DNA of 64,000 bases. Origin: CAVZCK01 sp963798805 (GTDB lineage: Bacteria > Pseudomonadota > Alphaproteobacteria > Rhizobiales > Rhodomicrobiaceae). The number at the start of each line of letters is the position of its first letter. The first letter of the stretch is position 1. The position numbers were made by a program, and so were the translations under genes. The stretch covers positions 1 through 64,000 of the forward strand of contig CAWCVC010000015.1 of assembly GCA_963798805.1 (NCBI GenBank). Direction: 5' to 3'. Below, piece by piece: positions 36,793-46,330 of this stretch. The notes under the pieces are model-generated. The model worked only from the letters and a program-made list of their open reading frames with translations, had not been told where the DNA came from and made no database searches.

Positions 36793-37776
36793 TCAATTCT
36801 CTGCCATGGGTTGTCCCTGACCGACCCACACGCTGTCGAGCGCCAGATCGGAGGCGACGAGCGCGTCCCGGAGTTGCGGCGAATGCTGCTTGAACCATTC
36901 GGCCGTGTCGCCCTGCTCCGCCCACAGATGCACGCCGATATGACCGTCGATCAGCGAGATCGCGGCGTGGATCCTGCCCAGACTTCCGGGTTCGACCGCA
37001 AAGCGCACCATCCATGAGGGCGAGTGCGATGGCCGCCCCTCTTGCCCGTCCGGTTCGTCGTCGCGGCTGACCTCCAGCCGCAAAGGCGCGGCACTGCCGG
37101 GGAAGTAAAACGGAATCTCCAGAGTATAGCTCACGGCATGATCTGCGCGCGCCAATACGGGCTGCGCGGCGGATGAGCCATGAGCTTGAGCCGCGCCAGC
37201 TGCATCGACCGTCGAAGCGGCCTTTCCCCCAGCGGCCGGACCCCGCGAACTCCCGGAGTCCAGGAGTTCGGCTTGATAGGCTGCGTTCTGAATCTTGTGA
37301 GCAGGCGCCCCAGCAGCCGATTGTGAGGCCGCTTGCCGCTGTCCGCCGCTCTCCGCGACAGCCGCGCTCTGTGGCAACGCGCTTTCAGCCGAGCCTGTGC
37401 CCGCCAGCATGGCTTCGACGGCCATGGTCTGGATCTTCGTCAGAGCGACTTTCAGCGGGTCAAGCAGCGGCGCGGGAATCCTCGGCGGCAGCGGTGCGGA
37501 GCGCGCCCTGGAAGGCGGCGCCTTCACCGCTCCCTGAGTGATGAGCGTCATCTGCCCGTCTTTCCACTCCGCCTTAAGCGTCAGCGTCGCGCCGATGGGC
37601 AAAGGCTTCGAGGCCGTCACATCGACGGTTTGCCCATCGATCGTCAGGCGCGCCAGCGTGTCCGAGAGCATGGCCTGCACTTTGGCATGCAGAATGCGGC
37701 CGTCCTGAAAGCTCGTTCCGCTGGCCAGCGGCGACAGGACCTCGAACGATACCGCTGCGACGGGAGGTATTTCCAT
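36793..37776 (-). CDS. FliK-like hook-length-control-related protein
   Basis: The protein has 327 residues. The first 90 residues form a beta-rich region (ILHAKVQAMLSDTLARLTIDGQTVDV, LPIGATLTLKAEW), the middle (about 90-210) is low-complexity Ala/Gln/Gly/Ser, and the last 110 residues (LEIPFYFPGSAAPLRLEVSRD, FAVEPGSLGRIHAAISLIDGHIGVHLWAE) have the fold of the FliK C-terminal domain. FliK measures hook length and signals to FlhB. Its neighbour is an FlhB-tail homologue, the same functional pairing. Genes like this usually lie at a distance from the main flagellar cluster. Confidence 0.75.
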   Translation of the reverse strand: MEIPPVAAVSFEVLSPLASGTSFQDGRILHAKVQAMLSDTLARLTIDGQTVDVTASKPLPIGATLTLKAEWKDGQMTLITQGAVKAPPSRARSAPLPPRIPAPLLDPLKVALTKIQTMAVEAMLAGTGSAESALPQSAAVAESGGQRQAASQSAAGAPAHKIQNAAYQAELLDSGSSRGPAAGGKAASTVDAAGAAQAHGSSAAQPVLARADHAVSYTLEIPFYFPGSAAPLRLEVSRDDEPDGQEGRPSHSPSWMVRFAVEPGSLGRIHAAISLIDGHIGVHLWAEQGDTAEWFKQHSPQLRDALVASDLALDSVWVGQGQPMAEN

Positions 37777-37948
37777 GGCTAGTCTTCTCCCGATTCCGAA
37801 GTTCGCCTCATTCTGCAGCGCCTATCAGCATCCGGTGAGCCAAAAGCTGGGCCTTCTCCAATGGAATACCAGACCCGGGTCGCAGCCGGCTTCAGCTTAC
37901 AAGGCCGGTGCTAAGCAATGGTTTAGGACGTTCACAATTGGGACAGCC

Positions 37949-38902
37949 TTAGCTGCGCTGCCTCGGATCGAGCGCGTCCCGCAGCCCCTCGCCGATGAAA
38001 TTGACGCTGAGCACAGTCAGCGAGATCGCAAGGCCGGGCCAAATCACGCGCGCCGGCGTCAGGGTCATGAAGTTCGCTCCATCATAGAGCAGCCGTCCCC
38101 AGGTGGGGAAATCCGGCGGAAACCCGAGGCCGAGAAAGGACAGCGCCGATTCGATAATGATAGCCGAGGCGACCCCCAACGTCGCCGAGACCATGATCGG
38201 GCTGAGCACATTGGGCAGGATGTGACGCAAGATAATGCGGTGCGGGCGCGTGCCGATGCTGCGGGCCGCGAGCACGAATTCGCGCTGTTTGATCGCCAGC
38301 ACCTCGGCGCGCACGACGCGGGCGGTCTGCATCCAGCTCGTGATGCCGATGACGAAGACGATCAGCAGAAAGATGCCGATCGACGGGCCGAACATGGCGC
38401 GCAGCGTGTCGCGGAACAGGAGGATGACGACGAGGAGCAGCGGCAGGATCGGCAGTGCGAGAAACAGATCGGTGAAGCGCATCAATACTCCGTCCAGCCG
38501 GCGGAAATAGCCCGCCAGTACCCCGACCGTGGTTCCAAGGGTGATCGCAATCAGCATGGCGGAAATGCCGACCGCCAGTGAGACGCGGCCTCCGGTCATG
38601 ACCTGGGCGAGCATGTCGCGACCGAGATTGTCGGTGCCGAGCGGATGGCCGACGCTCATCCCGCGATTGGCATGGCGCGGATCGAGGAATTCCGGGCTGA
38701 TCGGGTAGACATAGGGGCCGACGAGGACGATGAGCACAATTGCGGACAGGATCGCCATCCCGGCCAACGCACCGGGATGTTTCTTAAACTGATGCCAGGC
38801 ATCGGACCAGAGGGAGTGATGCGGCGGTTCCACTTCCGTCGCCAGGGCCGCCTCGGCTTCGGCTTGGCTCTGCCGCTCCGCGATCAGCTCGATCTCAGTC
38901 AT
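37949..38902 (-). CDS. dppC: Dipeptide/oligopeptide ABC transporter permease, DppC type
   Basis: The protein has 317 residues from ATG 38902; the frame is open to 38962 but that part overlaps dppB. A cytoplasmic N-terminus with HHSLWSDAWHQFKKHPGALAG is followed by about six helices, HPLGTDNLGRDMLAQVMTGGRVSL (the DppC signature) and the docking loop LAARSIGTRPHRIILRHILPNV. It ends LDPRQRS as these permeases commonly do. It overlaps the dppB stop by 8 bases. It forms the channel with DppB. Confidence 0.92.
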   Translation of the reverse strand: MTEIELIAERQSQAEAEAALATEVEPPHHSLWSDAWHQFKKHPGALAGMAILSAIVLIVLVGPYVYPISPEFLDPRHANRGMSVGHPLGTDNLGRDMLAQVMTGGRVSLAVGISAMLIAITLGTTVGVLAGYFRRLDGVLMRFTDLFLALPILPLLLVVILLFRDTLRAMFGPSIGIFLLIVFVIGITSWMQTARVVRAEVLAIKQREFVLAARSIGTRPHRIILRHILPNVLSPIMVSATLGVASAIIIESALSFLGLGFPPDFPTWGRLLYDGANFMTLTPARVIWPGLAISLTVLSVNFIGEGLRDALDPRQRS

Positions 38903-39908
38903 ACCGAATCCTCGGGTCGAGGATGCCGTAGAGAATGTCGGCGACGAGATTGAAGAACACAATCAGCACCGCAAAGATGAAAGTGAGCGTCTGCACGAGC
39001 GGGATGTCGGCTCCCTGAATGCCTGTGATCAGCAATTCGCCGAGACCATTGATGCGGAAGATTTGCTCCGTGATGATCGCGCCGCCGAACACCGTCGGCA
39101 GACCGAGCGCGATGACGGTGACGACCGGGATCAGGCTATTGCGCAGTACATGAATGAATATCACCACGCGCTCGCTCATGCCCTTGGCGCGCGCAGTGCG
39201 CACATAGTCCTGGTCGAGATTCTCCAGCATCGCAGATCGCATGAAGCGGCTGATCTGGGCCGCGTTGTACAGCCCGAGCACCATGACGGGCATAGCCATC
39301 TGCTTCACCTGGGCGACGAAGCTGTTCCAGTCGGTGACGCGCAGTGTGGTGTCATAGATCGAGGGCAGCCAGTGAAGGTTGACGCTGAAGATGATGATGA
39401 ACAAGAGGCCGGTGAAGAAGGTCGGCACGGAGAAGCCGATCATCGATATGAGCGTGCCGATCTGGTCGAACCAGGAATATTTCTTGTAGGCCGAGAGGAT
39501 GCCAATAGGCACGGCGATCAGGATGCCGACCAGATAGGCCATGCCGACGACGGTCAGAGTCTGCGGCGCGCGCTGAACGATGAGATCGACGATCGGGCTG
39601 CGCGTCGACCATGAGCGCAATCGAAGGCGCTCGCTCGCATCTCCGATATCGATGCCGAAGGCCGCGTGCAGGAGATTGAGCGGCTCGTTAATGAAGAGCT
39701 GATGCAGCCATTTGAGATAGCGGACCAGGAACGGCTGGCCCATGCCAAGCGCTTCCCTGATTTTCTCGCGCACCTCCGGCGGGATCGTCAGCGGCAGGTT
39801 GGCGGTCGGATCGTGTGGTGCGAGGTCGAGCAGCGTGAATATGACGAAGCTGATGAACAGCAGGGTTGGGATTGCGATCAGGATGCGTCTTATCGTGTAC
39901 CGGAACAT
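38895..39908 (-). CDS. dppB: Dipeptide/oligopeptide ABC transporter permease, DppB type
   Basis: The protein has 337 residues. YTIRRILIAIPTLLFISFVIFTLLDLAP is the family opening (landmarks). A periplasmic segment (about 30-105), long helices, and the docking loop RSAMLENLDQDYVRTARAKGMSERVVIFIHVLRNSL near residue 225 follow, and it ends ADILYGILDPRIRYD. It is longer than usual in the first periplasmic loop. Its gene lies 85 bases after that of the binding protein. Confidence 0.92.
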   Translation of the reverse strand: MFRYTIRRILIAIPTLLFISFVIFTLLDLAPHDPTANLPLTIPPEVREKIREALGMGQPFLVRYLKWLHQLFINEPLNLLHAAFGIDIGDASERLRLRSWSTRSPIVDLIVQRAPQTLTVVGMAYLVGILIAVPIGILSAYKKYSWFDQIGTLISMIGFSVPTFFTGLLFIIIFSVNLHWLPSIYDTTLRVTDWNSFVAQVKQMAMPVMVLGLYNAAQISRFMRSAMLENLDQDYVRTARAKGMSERVVIFIHVLRNSLIPVVTVIALGLPTVFGGAIITEQIFRINGLGELLITGIQGADIPLVQTLTFIFAVLIVFFNLVADILYGILDPRIRYD

Positions 39909-39993
39909 CGGCCGCCCCGAATGAAGAGAGCCTCGGCTCGCCCTGCGAGAGGATCGGCATCGCAGGGCGAGCGGAGATCGGAAAGCGGAAGCG

Positions 39994-41703
39994 CTATTTC
40001 TTGCGGCTCCAGTCGGCGATGTTCCACATCTCGGAGTCCCAGGCCGTCATGCGATCGCCTTGAATGCTGAAGGAGCGGGCCGAGACGCGGCCGCGAAGGA
40101 TCAGCGGGATGATGGCGCCATCCTCCATCAGCATGTCGTTCATCTTCTTGGCAAGCTCCGCGCGCTTGCCCAGATCTGCCGTCTTGCCCATTTCCTCGGA
40201 AAGCGCGTTATAGGCCGGATTGCAATAGCGCGGGATGTTGACGCCGACCCATTGATTTTTCGGGCCGGGGATGTTCGTACAGATCCAGCTCGCCATATAG
40301 GCTTCCGGATCGGTGCCATCGAAATTGCGGGCGAACATCTCGATATCGGCCATGAATTTCTGGAAGGTGTCCGGGCTCGACTGGTCGCCGCCGAAGAAGA
40401 CCGAGGAATTGACATTGCGCAGCTCCGTCTCGACGCCGATCTGGCTCCACATCTGCTTGAGCAGGGCCTGGGTCGCCTGACGCACCGAATTGGTCGAGGT
40501 CTGGAATAGAAGCGAAGCCCTGACGCCGTCCTTCACGCGCACGCCGTCCGAGCCTTTCTTCCATCCGGCTTCGTCCAGGATCTTGTTCGCCTTGGCGATG
40601 TCCTGCGTCTTGCACCAGTCATTGGCGGTCGAAGCATAGGCTTCGGGGGCGGGGAGCACGTTGCAGGTGACCTTGCCAGCGGCGCCATAGCCGGTATCCA
40701 CGAGCACCTGACGGTCGATCGCCAGCGACAGGGCGCGACGCATCGCCGGGTCCTTGAGCACCGGGTTCGGATTCTTGCCGTTCTCATAGACCGAGCGCTT
40801 GTCGCCGGCCTCCGGACGGGCATTGGTCAGATTGACGAGGATTCGCTCGACGAGGGTGCCGAAGGCAGTAATCACCTCGCCCTTGCCGGCCGACTCCATC
40901 TGTTTGAGGATCTCCGGCTCGACCTGCAGGTTCCAGGCATAGTCGAACTCGCCGGTCTCCAGAACGGCGCGCGCTGCCGAGGCTGCATCACCGCCGCCCT
41001 TGAAATAGACGCTGGCAAAGGCCGGCTTGTCAGGATGGCGATATTTGTCATTGGCGACGAACCGGACCGCGTCATTGGCCTTGAAATCGGCAACCTTGAA
41101 CGGCCCGGTGCCGATGGGCGCGAAATTCGCTGCCGTGCATTGCGGAGCCTTGGCGCCCATGCAATCCTTGAACTGTGCCTTTTGCAGAACCGGCACCGCC
41201 GAGCCGACGAAGGGGCCATAGGGAAACGGCTTCGGCACCTTGAAGGTGATCTTCACCGTATGTGCGTCGATCACCTCGGCCTTGTCCACATCGGTGAAAT
41301 TCTTCAAGACCGCACAGCCACCGCTTGGGTCCATGCAATATTGGGTCGAGAACACCACATCGTCGGCGGTGAAGGGCGTTCCGTCCGACCAGACGATGTT
41401 CGGGTTTAGCTTCCAGGTGATGGATTTCAGATCTTTCGATACGCCGCCGTTTTCGACGGTCGGAATTTCGGTGGCCAGCACCGGTACCATATTTCCGTGC
41501 TCGTCATAATGGGCCAGCGGTTCGATGACGAGCGATGCAGATTCGAGATCCTTGATGCCAGGAGAGAGATAGGGATTGAGGATCGACGGCGCCTGCCAGT
41601 AGAGGATCTTCAGCTCGCCGTCGCTGCCGCGCTTGGCGAAGGCCGGTGATGCTGTACAAGCGATGGCCGCCGCGGCTGCCAGAAGATAGTTGCATTTTCG
41701 CAT
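39994..41703 (-). CDS. dppA: Peptide-type ABC transporter substrate-binding protein (SBP_bac_5)
   Basis: The protein has 569 residues from ATG 41703, preceded by GGAG at a spacing of 7; the frame is open to 41988 but the upstream part is Arg-rich with no family sequence. The signal peptide is KCNYLLAAAAAIACTASPAFAK. The mature protein shows the family-5 landmarks GELKILYWQAPSILNPYLSPG, WSDGTPFTADDVVFS near residue 110, GTGPFKVADFKANDAVRF near 180, and RRALSLAIDRQ near 310. It binds peptides or similar solutes in the periplasm. Here the binding-protein gene is third, after the two ATPase genes. Confidence 0.9.
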   Translation of the reverse strand: MRKCNYLLAAAAAIACTASPAFAKRGSDGELKILYWQAPSILNPYLSPGIKDLESASLVIEPLAHYDEHGNMVPVLATEIPTVENGGVSKDLKSITWKLNPNIVWSDGTPFTADDVVFSTQYCMDPSGGCAVLKNFTDVDKAEVIDAHTVKITFKVPKPFPYGPFVGSAVPVLQKAQFKDCMGAKAPQCTAANFAPIGTGPFKVADFKANDAVRFVANDKYRHPDKPAFASVYFKGGGDAASAARAVLETGEFDYAWNLQVEPEILKQMESAGKGEVITAFGTLVERILVNLTNARPEAGDKRSVYENGKNPNPVLKDPAMRRALSLAIDRQVLVDTGYGAAGKVTCNVLPAPEAYASTANDWCKTQDIAKANKILDEAGWKKGSDGVRVKDGVRASLLFQTSTNSVRQATQALLKQMWSQIGVETELRNVNSSVFFGGDQSSPDTFQKFMADIEMFARNFDGTDPEAYMASWICTNIPGPKNQWVGVNIPRYCNPAYNALSEEMGKTADLGKRAELAKKMNDMLMEDGAIIPLILRGRVSARSFSIQGDRMTAWDSEMWNIADWSRKK

Positions 41704-41845
41704 GAGGATACTCCGGCTCTGTCCATCATCGGCGGAGGGACGATCCCGCCGCCTTTCGCTCGATTCCGCCCGCGCCCGGTCCCCGTTCGGGAGACGCCGG
41801 ACGGATTGGCGGGAACGCGTTTGGCTGGGTTCCCGCGTCAATTGC

Positions 41846-42862
41846 TCACTCGACTCGGTGGCAGGCGACCCAGCGGTCGCCGGCAATCTTGCGCCAGGCG
41901 GGCTCCTCCACCGCGCAGCGGTCGAAGGCGACCGGGCAGCGCGTTCGAAAGCGGCAGCCCGACGGCGGATTAGCCGGGCTCGGCACATCGCCCTTCAGGA
42001 TGATGCGCTCGCGCCTGCGCTCGACTTTCGGCTCCGGCACCGGCACCGCCGACAGCAGCGCCTGCGTGTAGGGATGTAGAGGATCGTTGTAGAGCCGCTC
42101 GCGCGGCGCCAGCTCAACCACCTTGCCGAGATACATCACCGCCACGCGGTCAGCGAGATAGCGGACCATCGACAGATCGTGGCTGATGAACAGATAAGTC
42201 AGCCCGAGGCGCGCCTGCAGGTCCTGCAGGAGATTTACGACCTGCGCCTGGATCGAGACGTCGAGAGCCGCGATAGGCTCGTCGCAGACGATGAAATCGG
42301 GGTTGAGGGCAAGCGCACGGGCGATGCCGATGCGCTGGCGCTGGCCGCCAGAGAATTCATGCGGATAGCGGTCGGCGAATTTCGGATTGAGACCGACGGA
42401 GTTTAGCAGCTCGCGCACGCGTTCGCGCTTCTGGCGCGCCTTCAACGCTTCGTGCTCGTCGAGCGGCTCGGCGACGATCGAGCCGACCGTCATGCGTGGA
42501 TTGAGGCAGGCCTGCGGATCCTGGAAGATCATCTGCATGCGCGGACGCATGCGCCGCAGCGCCTCACCTTGCAAAGCGGTGATCTCCCGGTCATCGAACA
42601 CGATGCGCCCGCCGGTCGGATCGTAGAGCCGGAGGATAGTGCGGCCGGTCGTCGATTTTCCGCAGCCACTCTCGCCGACGAGGCCGAGCGTCTCGCTGCG
42701 CGCAATCTCAAAGCTGGCGCCGTCGAGCGCCCGTATCGAGCCGACCTGCCGCCGCAGGATGCCTTTATAGACCGGGAAGTGCATGGTGAGGGCGTCGACT
42801 TTGAGCAGCGCGGCGCTGCGCGGGGGGCTTTGCTGAGGATGGACGCGCCCGGTCTCAAGCAT
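41846..42862 (-). CDS. dppF: Oligopeptide ABC transporter ATP-binding protein, DppF/OppF type
   Basis: The protein has 338 residues from ATG 42862, which has GGAG 7 bases upstream and overlaps the dppD stop by 8 bases; a longer frame to 42910 lies inside dppD. The OppF-type opening is ALLKVDALTMHFPVYKGIL, Walker A GESGCGKSTTGRTIL, the signature FSGGQRQRIGIARAL, Walker B FIVCDEPIAALDVSIQ and the switch ISHDLSMVRYL. The C-terminal cysteine-rich tail SGCRFRTRCPVAFDRC is the oligopeptide/dipeptide-specific extension, reported to bind an iron-sulfur cluster in relatives. Confidence 0.92.
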   Translation of the reverse strand: MLETGRVHPQQSPPRSAALLKVDALTMHFPVYKGILRRQVGSIRALDGASFEIARSETLGLVGESGCGKSTTGRTILRLYDPTGGRIVFDDREITALQGEALRRMRPRMQMIFQDPQACLNPRMTVGSIVAEPLDEHEALKARQKRERVRELLNSVGLNPKFADRYPHEFSGGQRQRIGIARALALNPDFIVCDEPIAALDVSIQAQVVNLLQDLQARLGLTYLFISHDLSMVRYLADRVAVMYLGKVVELAPRERLYNDPLHPYTQALLSAVPVPEPKVERRRERIILKGDVPSPANPPSGCRFRTRCPVAFDRCAVEEPAWRKIAGDRWVACHRVE

Positions 42863-43880
42863 CGCGGCGCGGCGCTCCGTTGTCGATGTCCCACCAGCAG
42901 GCGACATCAAGGCCGCCCTCGGCCGGCATCAGCGGCGGATTCTCGCGTCGGCAGCGGCCGAAGGCGTAGGCGCAGCGCGGCGCGAAGGGGCAGGACATCG
43001 GAAATGCGAGGAGCAGCGGCGGCTGGCCGGCAATGCTCTTCAGCCGCCCGGCCTCGGTCTTGTCCGCGCGCGGCAGCGTTTCGAGAAGGCTCCTTGTGTA
43101 AGGATGCTGAGGATTGTCGTAGAGGGCATCGACCGGGCCGTGTTCGACGATCAGCCCGCCATACATCACCATCACCCGGTCGGCGATCCCGGCAATCACA
43201 CCGAGATCATGGGTGATCCAGATGATGCCCATGCCGAGATCCTGCCGCAGCGACTTCACCAGCTCGACGATTTGCGCCTGAATGGTGACGTCGAGCGCCG
43301 TGGTCGGCTCGTCGGCAATCAGCACTTTCGGATTGCAGGCCAGCGCGATGGCGATCATCACGCGTTGGCGCATGCCGCCTGAGAACTGATGCGGATAGTC
43401 GCCCATCCGCTCGCGCGCCGACGGGATGCCGACCAGCGTCAAGAGCTCGACGGCGCGTTCTCTTGCCTGGTCCCGGCTCAGCCCGAGATGGGCGCGCAGC
43501 GGCTCCATAAGCTGATATCCGATGGTGAACACCGGATTGAGGGAGGTCATCGGGTCCTGAAAAATGAAGCCGACCTCGCCGCCCCGCACTTTGCGCATTT
43601 CCTTGCGGTCAAGGGTAAGCAGATCGCGGCCGCCAAGCCTGACCGTGCCGGAGACGATCTCGGCCGGAGGCGTCGGCAGCAGATTGAGTAGCGACAGCAT
43701 GGTCACGGTCTTGCCTGATCCGCTCTCTCCGACGACGCCGAGAAGCTCACCAGGCCTGAGACGCAAGCTGACGCCATTCACCGCGAAGATCTTGGCGCCG
43801 CGGAATCTGAAAATTGTGCGGAGACCTTCGACCTCCAGCACTAGGGCCGCGCTGGCTTCAACCTGCGTCGACGGTTGCAC
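42855..43880 (-). CDS. dppD: Oligopeptide ABC transporter ATP-binding protein, DppD/OppD type
   Basis: The protein has 341 residues. It opens VLEVEGLRTIFRFRGAKIFAVNGVSL; Walker A is GESGSGKTVTMLSLL; the signature FSGGMRQRVMIAIAL; Walker B VLIADEPTTALDVTIQ; the switch ITHDLGVIAGIADRV. The C-terminal extension has the Cys set CPFAPRCAYAFGRC. First of five genes in the order D-F-SBP-B-C, all on this strand. Upstream is the intergenic region shared with a divergent M20 amidohydrolase, so the two directions may share control. Confidence 0.92.
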   Translation of the reverse strand: MQPSTQVEASAALVLEVEGLRTIFRFRGAKIFAVNGVSLRLRPGELLGVVGESGSGKTVTMLSLLNLLPTPPAEIVSGTVRLGGRDLLTLDRKEMRKVRGGEVGFIFQDPMTSLNPVFTIGYQLMEPLRAHLGLSRDQARERAVELLTLVGIPSARERMGDYPHQFSGGMRQRVMIAIALACNPKVLIADEPTTALDVTIQAQIVELVKSLRQDLGMGIIWITHDLGVIAGIADRVMVMYGGLIVEHGPVDALYDNPQHPYTRSLLETLPRADKTEAGRLKSIAGQPPLLLAFPMSCPFAPRCAYAFGRCRRENPPLMPAEGGLDVACWWDIDNGAPRRDA

Positions 43881-44233
43881 TCCGCTGGCACCCCTTGCAT
43901 TTCATGGTCCGGGAATTCGCAGGATACGCCATCATGGATGGCCTGCAACTGCATTCTTAGTTTCAGAAAATTTTGCAAGTGACTGCCCATGAAGCCGGCA
44001 AAATCTCACCGGTTCGCGCCCAAACTCCGAGCACCCGGCCCAGCTTCTCGGCACCTAACGGGCTGCCGCCGCATTCGCTTGACAATGGGAGATTCCCACT
44101 TAGCCTCGATATGTCATGCGGCAGCGAGGAGCCGATAGCGATAGACACTCCGCACACGTCATCGCCTTTCCAATCACTTCGCGCGGCGCTGATCTGTACC
44201 CACCCAGCTCCGCCTGTTTCGAAGGAATGCTGC
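43881..44233. promoter_or_regulatory. Divergent intergenic region between the dpp-type operon and the M20 hydrolase
   Basis: About 350 bases carry the 5' ends of both transcripts. AT-richer DNA lies at 43960-43980 (AAAATTTTGCAAGTG), where a promoter for the leftward operon could sit. The plus-strand frame is open through part of this region ahead of the hydrolase, but shows no family sequence. I find no palindromic operator I would assign to a known regulator. Confidence 0.4.
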
Positions 44234-45418
44234 ATGCCCACCGTCAACCGCTTTGCCGACCTGCATCCCGAAATCACCCAATGGCGGCGAGATATTCACG
44301 CCAACCCGGAGCTCCAGTTCGACGTATTCAGGACCGCGGAGCTCGTCTCGGAGAAGCTGAGATCCTTCGGCCTCGACGAGGTGGTGACCGGCATCGGGCG
44401 CACCGGGGTCGTCGGGGTGATCAGGGGCCGGCAGACCGATTCCGGCCGTGTTATCGGCATGCGGGCGGACATGGACGCCCTGCCGATCGTGGAGGCGACC
44501 GGCCTCCCTTACGCCTCGCAGGCTGAGGGCAAGATGCATGCCTGCGGCCATGATGGCCACACCGCCATGCTCTTGGGGGCGGCGAAGTATCTGGCCGAAA
44601 CGCGCAATTTCAACGGCACGGCGATCGTTATCTTCCAGCCTGCCGAGGAGGGCGGCGGGGGCGGCCGGGAAATGGTCAAGGATGGCATGATGGACCGCTT
44701 CGGCATTCAGGAGGTTTACGGGATGCATAATATGCCCGGCCTTGCGGTCGGCGAATTCGCCATCCGGCCCGGCCCGCTCATGGCCGCTACAGACCATTTC
44801 ACCATCGATATCGAAGGTCTGGGTGGACACGCGGCGCGGCCCCATTGCTGCGTCGACACCACGCTCGTCGGCATCCAGATGGTGAACGCTCTGCAAACCA
44901 TCGTCGCCCGCAATATCGACCCTGTCGAATCCGCCGTACTGTCCGTCACCTCCTTCCATACGGCCGGGGACGCGTTCAACGTCATCCCGCAAACGGTTCA
45001 GATCAAGGGAACCGCCCGCTCCCTGGTCCCGGAAGTCCAGGACCTGCTGGAAGCGCAGATGCATCGGATGGTCAAGCATATTGCGAAGGCCCATGGCGCG
45101 AGTGCGGTGCTCGATTACGTCCGCAACTACCCGGTGACCAGGAACGCGCCTGAGCAGACAGTCTTTGCCGCCGATGTCGCGGCGGAGGTCGCCGGCGAGG
45201 GGCGCGTCGAGCGCGATGCGCCGCCGCTCATGGGCGGGGAGGATTTCTCATTCATGCTGAACGCCCGCCCCGGGGCCTTCATTTTTATCGGCAATGGCGA
45301 GACGGCCGGCGTGCATCACCCGAAATACGATTTCAATGATGAAGCCATTCCTTTCGGCTGCTCCTACTGGGCCAAGATCGCCGAGCGCGCGATGCCCGCG
45401 GCCGACCCCGGCGCCTGA
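44234..45418 (+). CDS. M20D metallo-amidohydrolase (aminoacylase/hippurate-hydrolase-like)
   Basis: The protein has 394 residues from ATG 44234, with AAGGA 8 bases upstream. Metal-site landmarks are MHACGHDGHTAMLLGAA near residue 105 (Cys and His ligands), IFQPAEEGGGGGREM near 140 (catalytic Glu), YGMHNMPGLAVG near 172 and PPLMGGEDFSFM near 335 (last His replaced by the following HHPKYDFNDE region). The dimerisation domain (about 190-300) includes GLGGHAARPH. M20D enzymes remove acyl groups from amino acids. Divergent from a dipeptide-type importer, it is a good candidate to process what that importer brings in. Confidence 0.92.
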   Translation: MPTVNRFADLHPEITQWRRDIHANPELQFDVFRTAELVSEKLRSFGLDEVVTGIGRTGVVGVIRGRQTDSGRVIGMRADMDALPIVEATGLPYASQAEGKMHACGHDGHTAMLLGAAKYLAETRNFNGTAIVIFQPAEEGGGGGREMVKDGMMDRFGIQEVYGMHNMPGLAVGEFAIRPGPLMAATDHFTIDIEGLGGHAARPHCCVDTTLVGIQMVNALQTIVARNIDPVESAVLSVTSFHTAGDAFNVIPQTVQIKGTARSLVPEVQDLLEAQMHRMVKHIAKAHGASAVLDYVRNYPVTRNAPEQTVFAADVAAEVAGEGRVERDAPPLMGGEDFSFMLNARPGAFIFIGNGETAGVHHPKYDFNDEAIPFGCSYWAKIAERAMPAADPGA

Positions 45419-45570
45419 GCCGAGCCCGTGAATGGGCAAGGACCGCTGCGCCCGGCTGGTTCCGTGCGATATTGATCAAGCCGTGCACATCGAGCGGACG
45501 CATCTGGCCTCGAAAAATGCCATGTGCGATAATTGTATGGCTCGCGAGAGCGGATCTTTGGGGGACGGCA

Positions 45571-46212
45571 ATGTCTTTGACGAGGCGTCACGTTATTCGC
45601 GGTCTTGCGGCAATCCCGCCATTGCTGGCGTTTCCACTCCGCGTCGCCAGGGCGCAGATAGGACGCTTCATCGGCGCGGTTGTCACCAAATGGGACGCCA
45701 ACGGCCGCGACATGACCCTGGTGGAACGCTTCGAGTTCATCGATCCCGAGGGCCAGCGGTGGCCAGTGCCCGCCGGCGCGGTCGTGGACGGCGCTTCGAT
45801 TCCCCGCGTGTTCTGGTCAGTGATTGGCGGCCCTTTCGAGGGGCTCTACCGCAATGCCTCCGTCATTCACGACTATTACTGCGGCGTTCAGGTGCGCAAC
45901 TATGAGGCCGTCCACCGTGTCTTCTACGACGCTATGATGGCGTCCGGGGTCGAATCCACCAAGGCATGGTTGATGTATGAGGCCGTCGAGCGGTTTGGTC
46001 CGAGATGGCCGGACACCGAGCCCGGAGTCCCGTGTTCGGAGAACGGTGAGGATCGCAGTGGCCGGCCCTGCGAAGGCAATTTCTCCAAATCCACTCCCGT
46101 CCAGCCGGTGGTGAACAAACAGGAGCTGGAGTCGTTCATCGCCGAGGTGAAAGACAAGGCCGATCCGCAGGACATCGCCAAATTGCAAGAAGCTGCCAAG
46201 AGCCTGGATTAA
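45571..46212 (+). CDS. DUF1353 domain protein with twin-arginine-like leader
   Basis: The protein has 213 residues from ATG 45571, preceded by TTGGGGGACGGCA; the longer frame from 45472 adds residues unlike the family. The N-terminus SLTRRHVIRGLAAIPPLLAFPLRVARA is a Tat-type signal. The DUF1353 core follows: TLVERFEFIDPEGQRWPVPAGAVVDGASIPRVFWSVIGGPFEGLYRNASVIHDYYC, given as landmarks within residues 60-120 (key elements DGASIPR and HDYYC), and KAWLMYEAVERFGPRW. The family is found in phages and bacteria with unknown function, possibly metal-binding through its His/Asp/Tyr. The acidic helical tail (about 180-213) is specific to this protein. Confidence 0.75.
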   Translation: MSLTRRHVIRGLAAIPPLLAFPLRVARAQIGRFIGAVVTKWDANGRDMTLVERFEFIDPEGQRWPVPAGAVVDGASIPRVFWSVIGGPFEGLYRNASVIHDYYCGVQVRNYEAVHRVFYDAMMASGVESTKAWLMYEAVERFGPRWPDTEPGVPCSENGEDRSGRPCEGNFSKSTPVQPVVNKQELESFIAEVKDKADPQDIAKLQEAAKSLD

Positions 46213-46330
46213 GCCGACGGACGGTCCTTCCCAACATGGCAGAGGGCAAACGCCAGACGCCTTGTCTCTTAAGACTTATGAAACCGGAGCAACGTAAGGT
46301 TGTGAACTTGCACGCGGAGTTCAGAACCAC

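Noticed and set aside
35281..37017. 578-codon open frame on the plus strand
   Set aside because: It runs antisense to the acetamidase-family gene and the FlhX and FliK-like genes, with no family sequence and the Arg/His/Asp-rich look of GC-biased shadow frames.
43973..44233. Extended N-terminus (87 codons) for the M20 hydrolase
   Set aside because: The residues match no M20 sequence, and a good ribosome site precedes ATG 44234.
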